Shown here piece by piece: positions 63,950 through 64,000 of a stretch of 64,000 nt of DNA. Under the pieces are notes generated by a model. That model had not been told where the DNA came from. It was given only the letters and a program-made list of their open reading frames with translations, and did not search any database. The stretch covers positions 62,001 to 126,000 of the forward strand of contig JAPOXV010000019.1 in NCBI GenBank assembly GCA_026706935.1, written 5' to 3'. Both the position numbers and the translations under genes were made by a program. This stretch comes from Gammaproteobacteria bacterium (GTDB taxonomy: Bacteria > Pseudomonadota > Gammaproteobacteria > Pseudomonadales > Azotimanducaceae). Position 1 is the stretch's first letter, and each line of letters begins with the position of its first letter.

Positions 63950-64000
63950 GGTTGCTTCAACAAGCTCTGATCACAAGAAGCGATTTGCGTGACAATTTGG

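Overview
The window reads as chromosomal DNA of a member of the Pseudomonadota (probably a gammaproteobacterium, less likely an alphaproteobacterium). The evidence is a YejABE-type peptide importer, a Pot-type polyamine importer, an Opp-type operon, the aerobic cobaltochelatase pair CobS/CobT and a hipBA module. Base composition looks close to balanced, with much use of CGA and CGT for arginine. Several phytanoyl-CoA dioxygenase-like enzymes and heavy insertion-sequence debris beside a large defence island recall marine or host-associated lineages, but that is only an inference.

Layout. 1-3.3 kb (minus strand): yejA, yejB and the first 106 codons of yejE. 3.3-12.5 kb: an amidohydrolase, a phytanoyl-CoA dioxygenase-like protein whose iron-ligand motif reads H-R-G, a periplasmic helical-repeat protein, a metallophosphoesterase next to hipA/hipB with a palindromic operator, a secreted protein and a second dioxygenase with the normal H-x-D. 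13.3-14.8 kb: an unrecognised membrane protein and an orphan antitoxin. 14.9-19.1 kb: a complete polyamine-type ABC operon. 19.7-22.1 kb: a MoxR ATPase with a VWA partner. 22.2-28.1 kb: a complete oligopeptide ABC operon whose second permease carries an extra fibronectin III-like domain.

28.3-58.8 kb is a defence and mobile-element island lying between the Opp operon and cobST. It holds a PLD nuclease, a DUF2971 protein, an Avs-like STAND NTPase with an N-terminal PD-(D/E)XK-like nuclease, a GIY-YIG protein, a six-gene cassette matching the DNA-phosphorothioation sspBCD plus sspFGH architecture, a PD-(D/E)XK protein, a PIN-like protein and a TPR plus deoxyribosyltransferase-like protein. Between them are decayed pieces of IS256, IS21 (at least three copies), IS3, IS1595 and IS30 elements.

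The most striking observation is in the sspBCD/FGH-like cassette. Two genes, the PAPS-reductase-like modification gene and the DEAH helicase gene, are each full length in frame except for a single TAG codon, at a Trp and apparently a Gln position respectively. One lesion falls on the modification side and one on the restriction side, as expected if both halves had to be lost together. Suppression or assembly error must still be excluded.

58.8-64 kb returns to chromosomal genes: cobT, cobS, a histidine phosphatase and three small conserved-looking proteins, two of them overlapping. I saw no rRNA, tRNA or CRISPR array.
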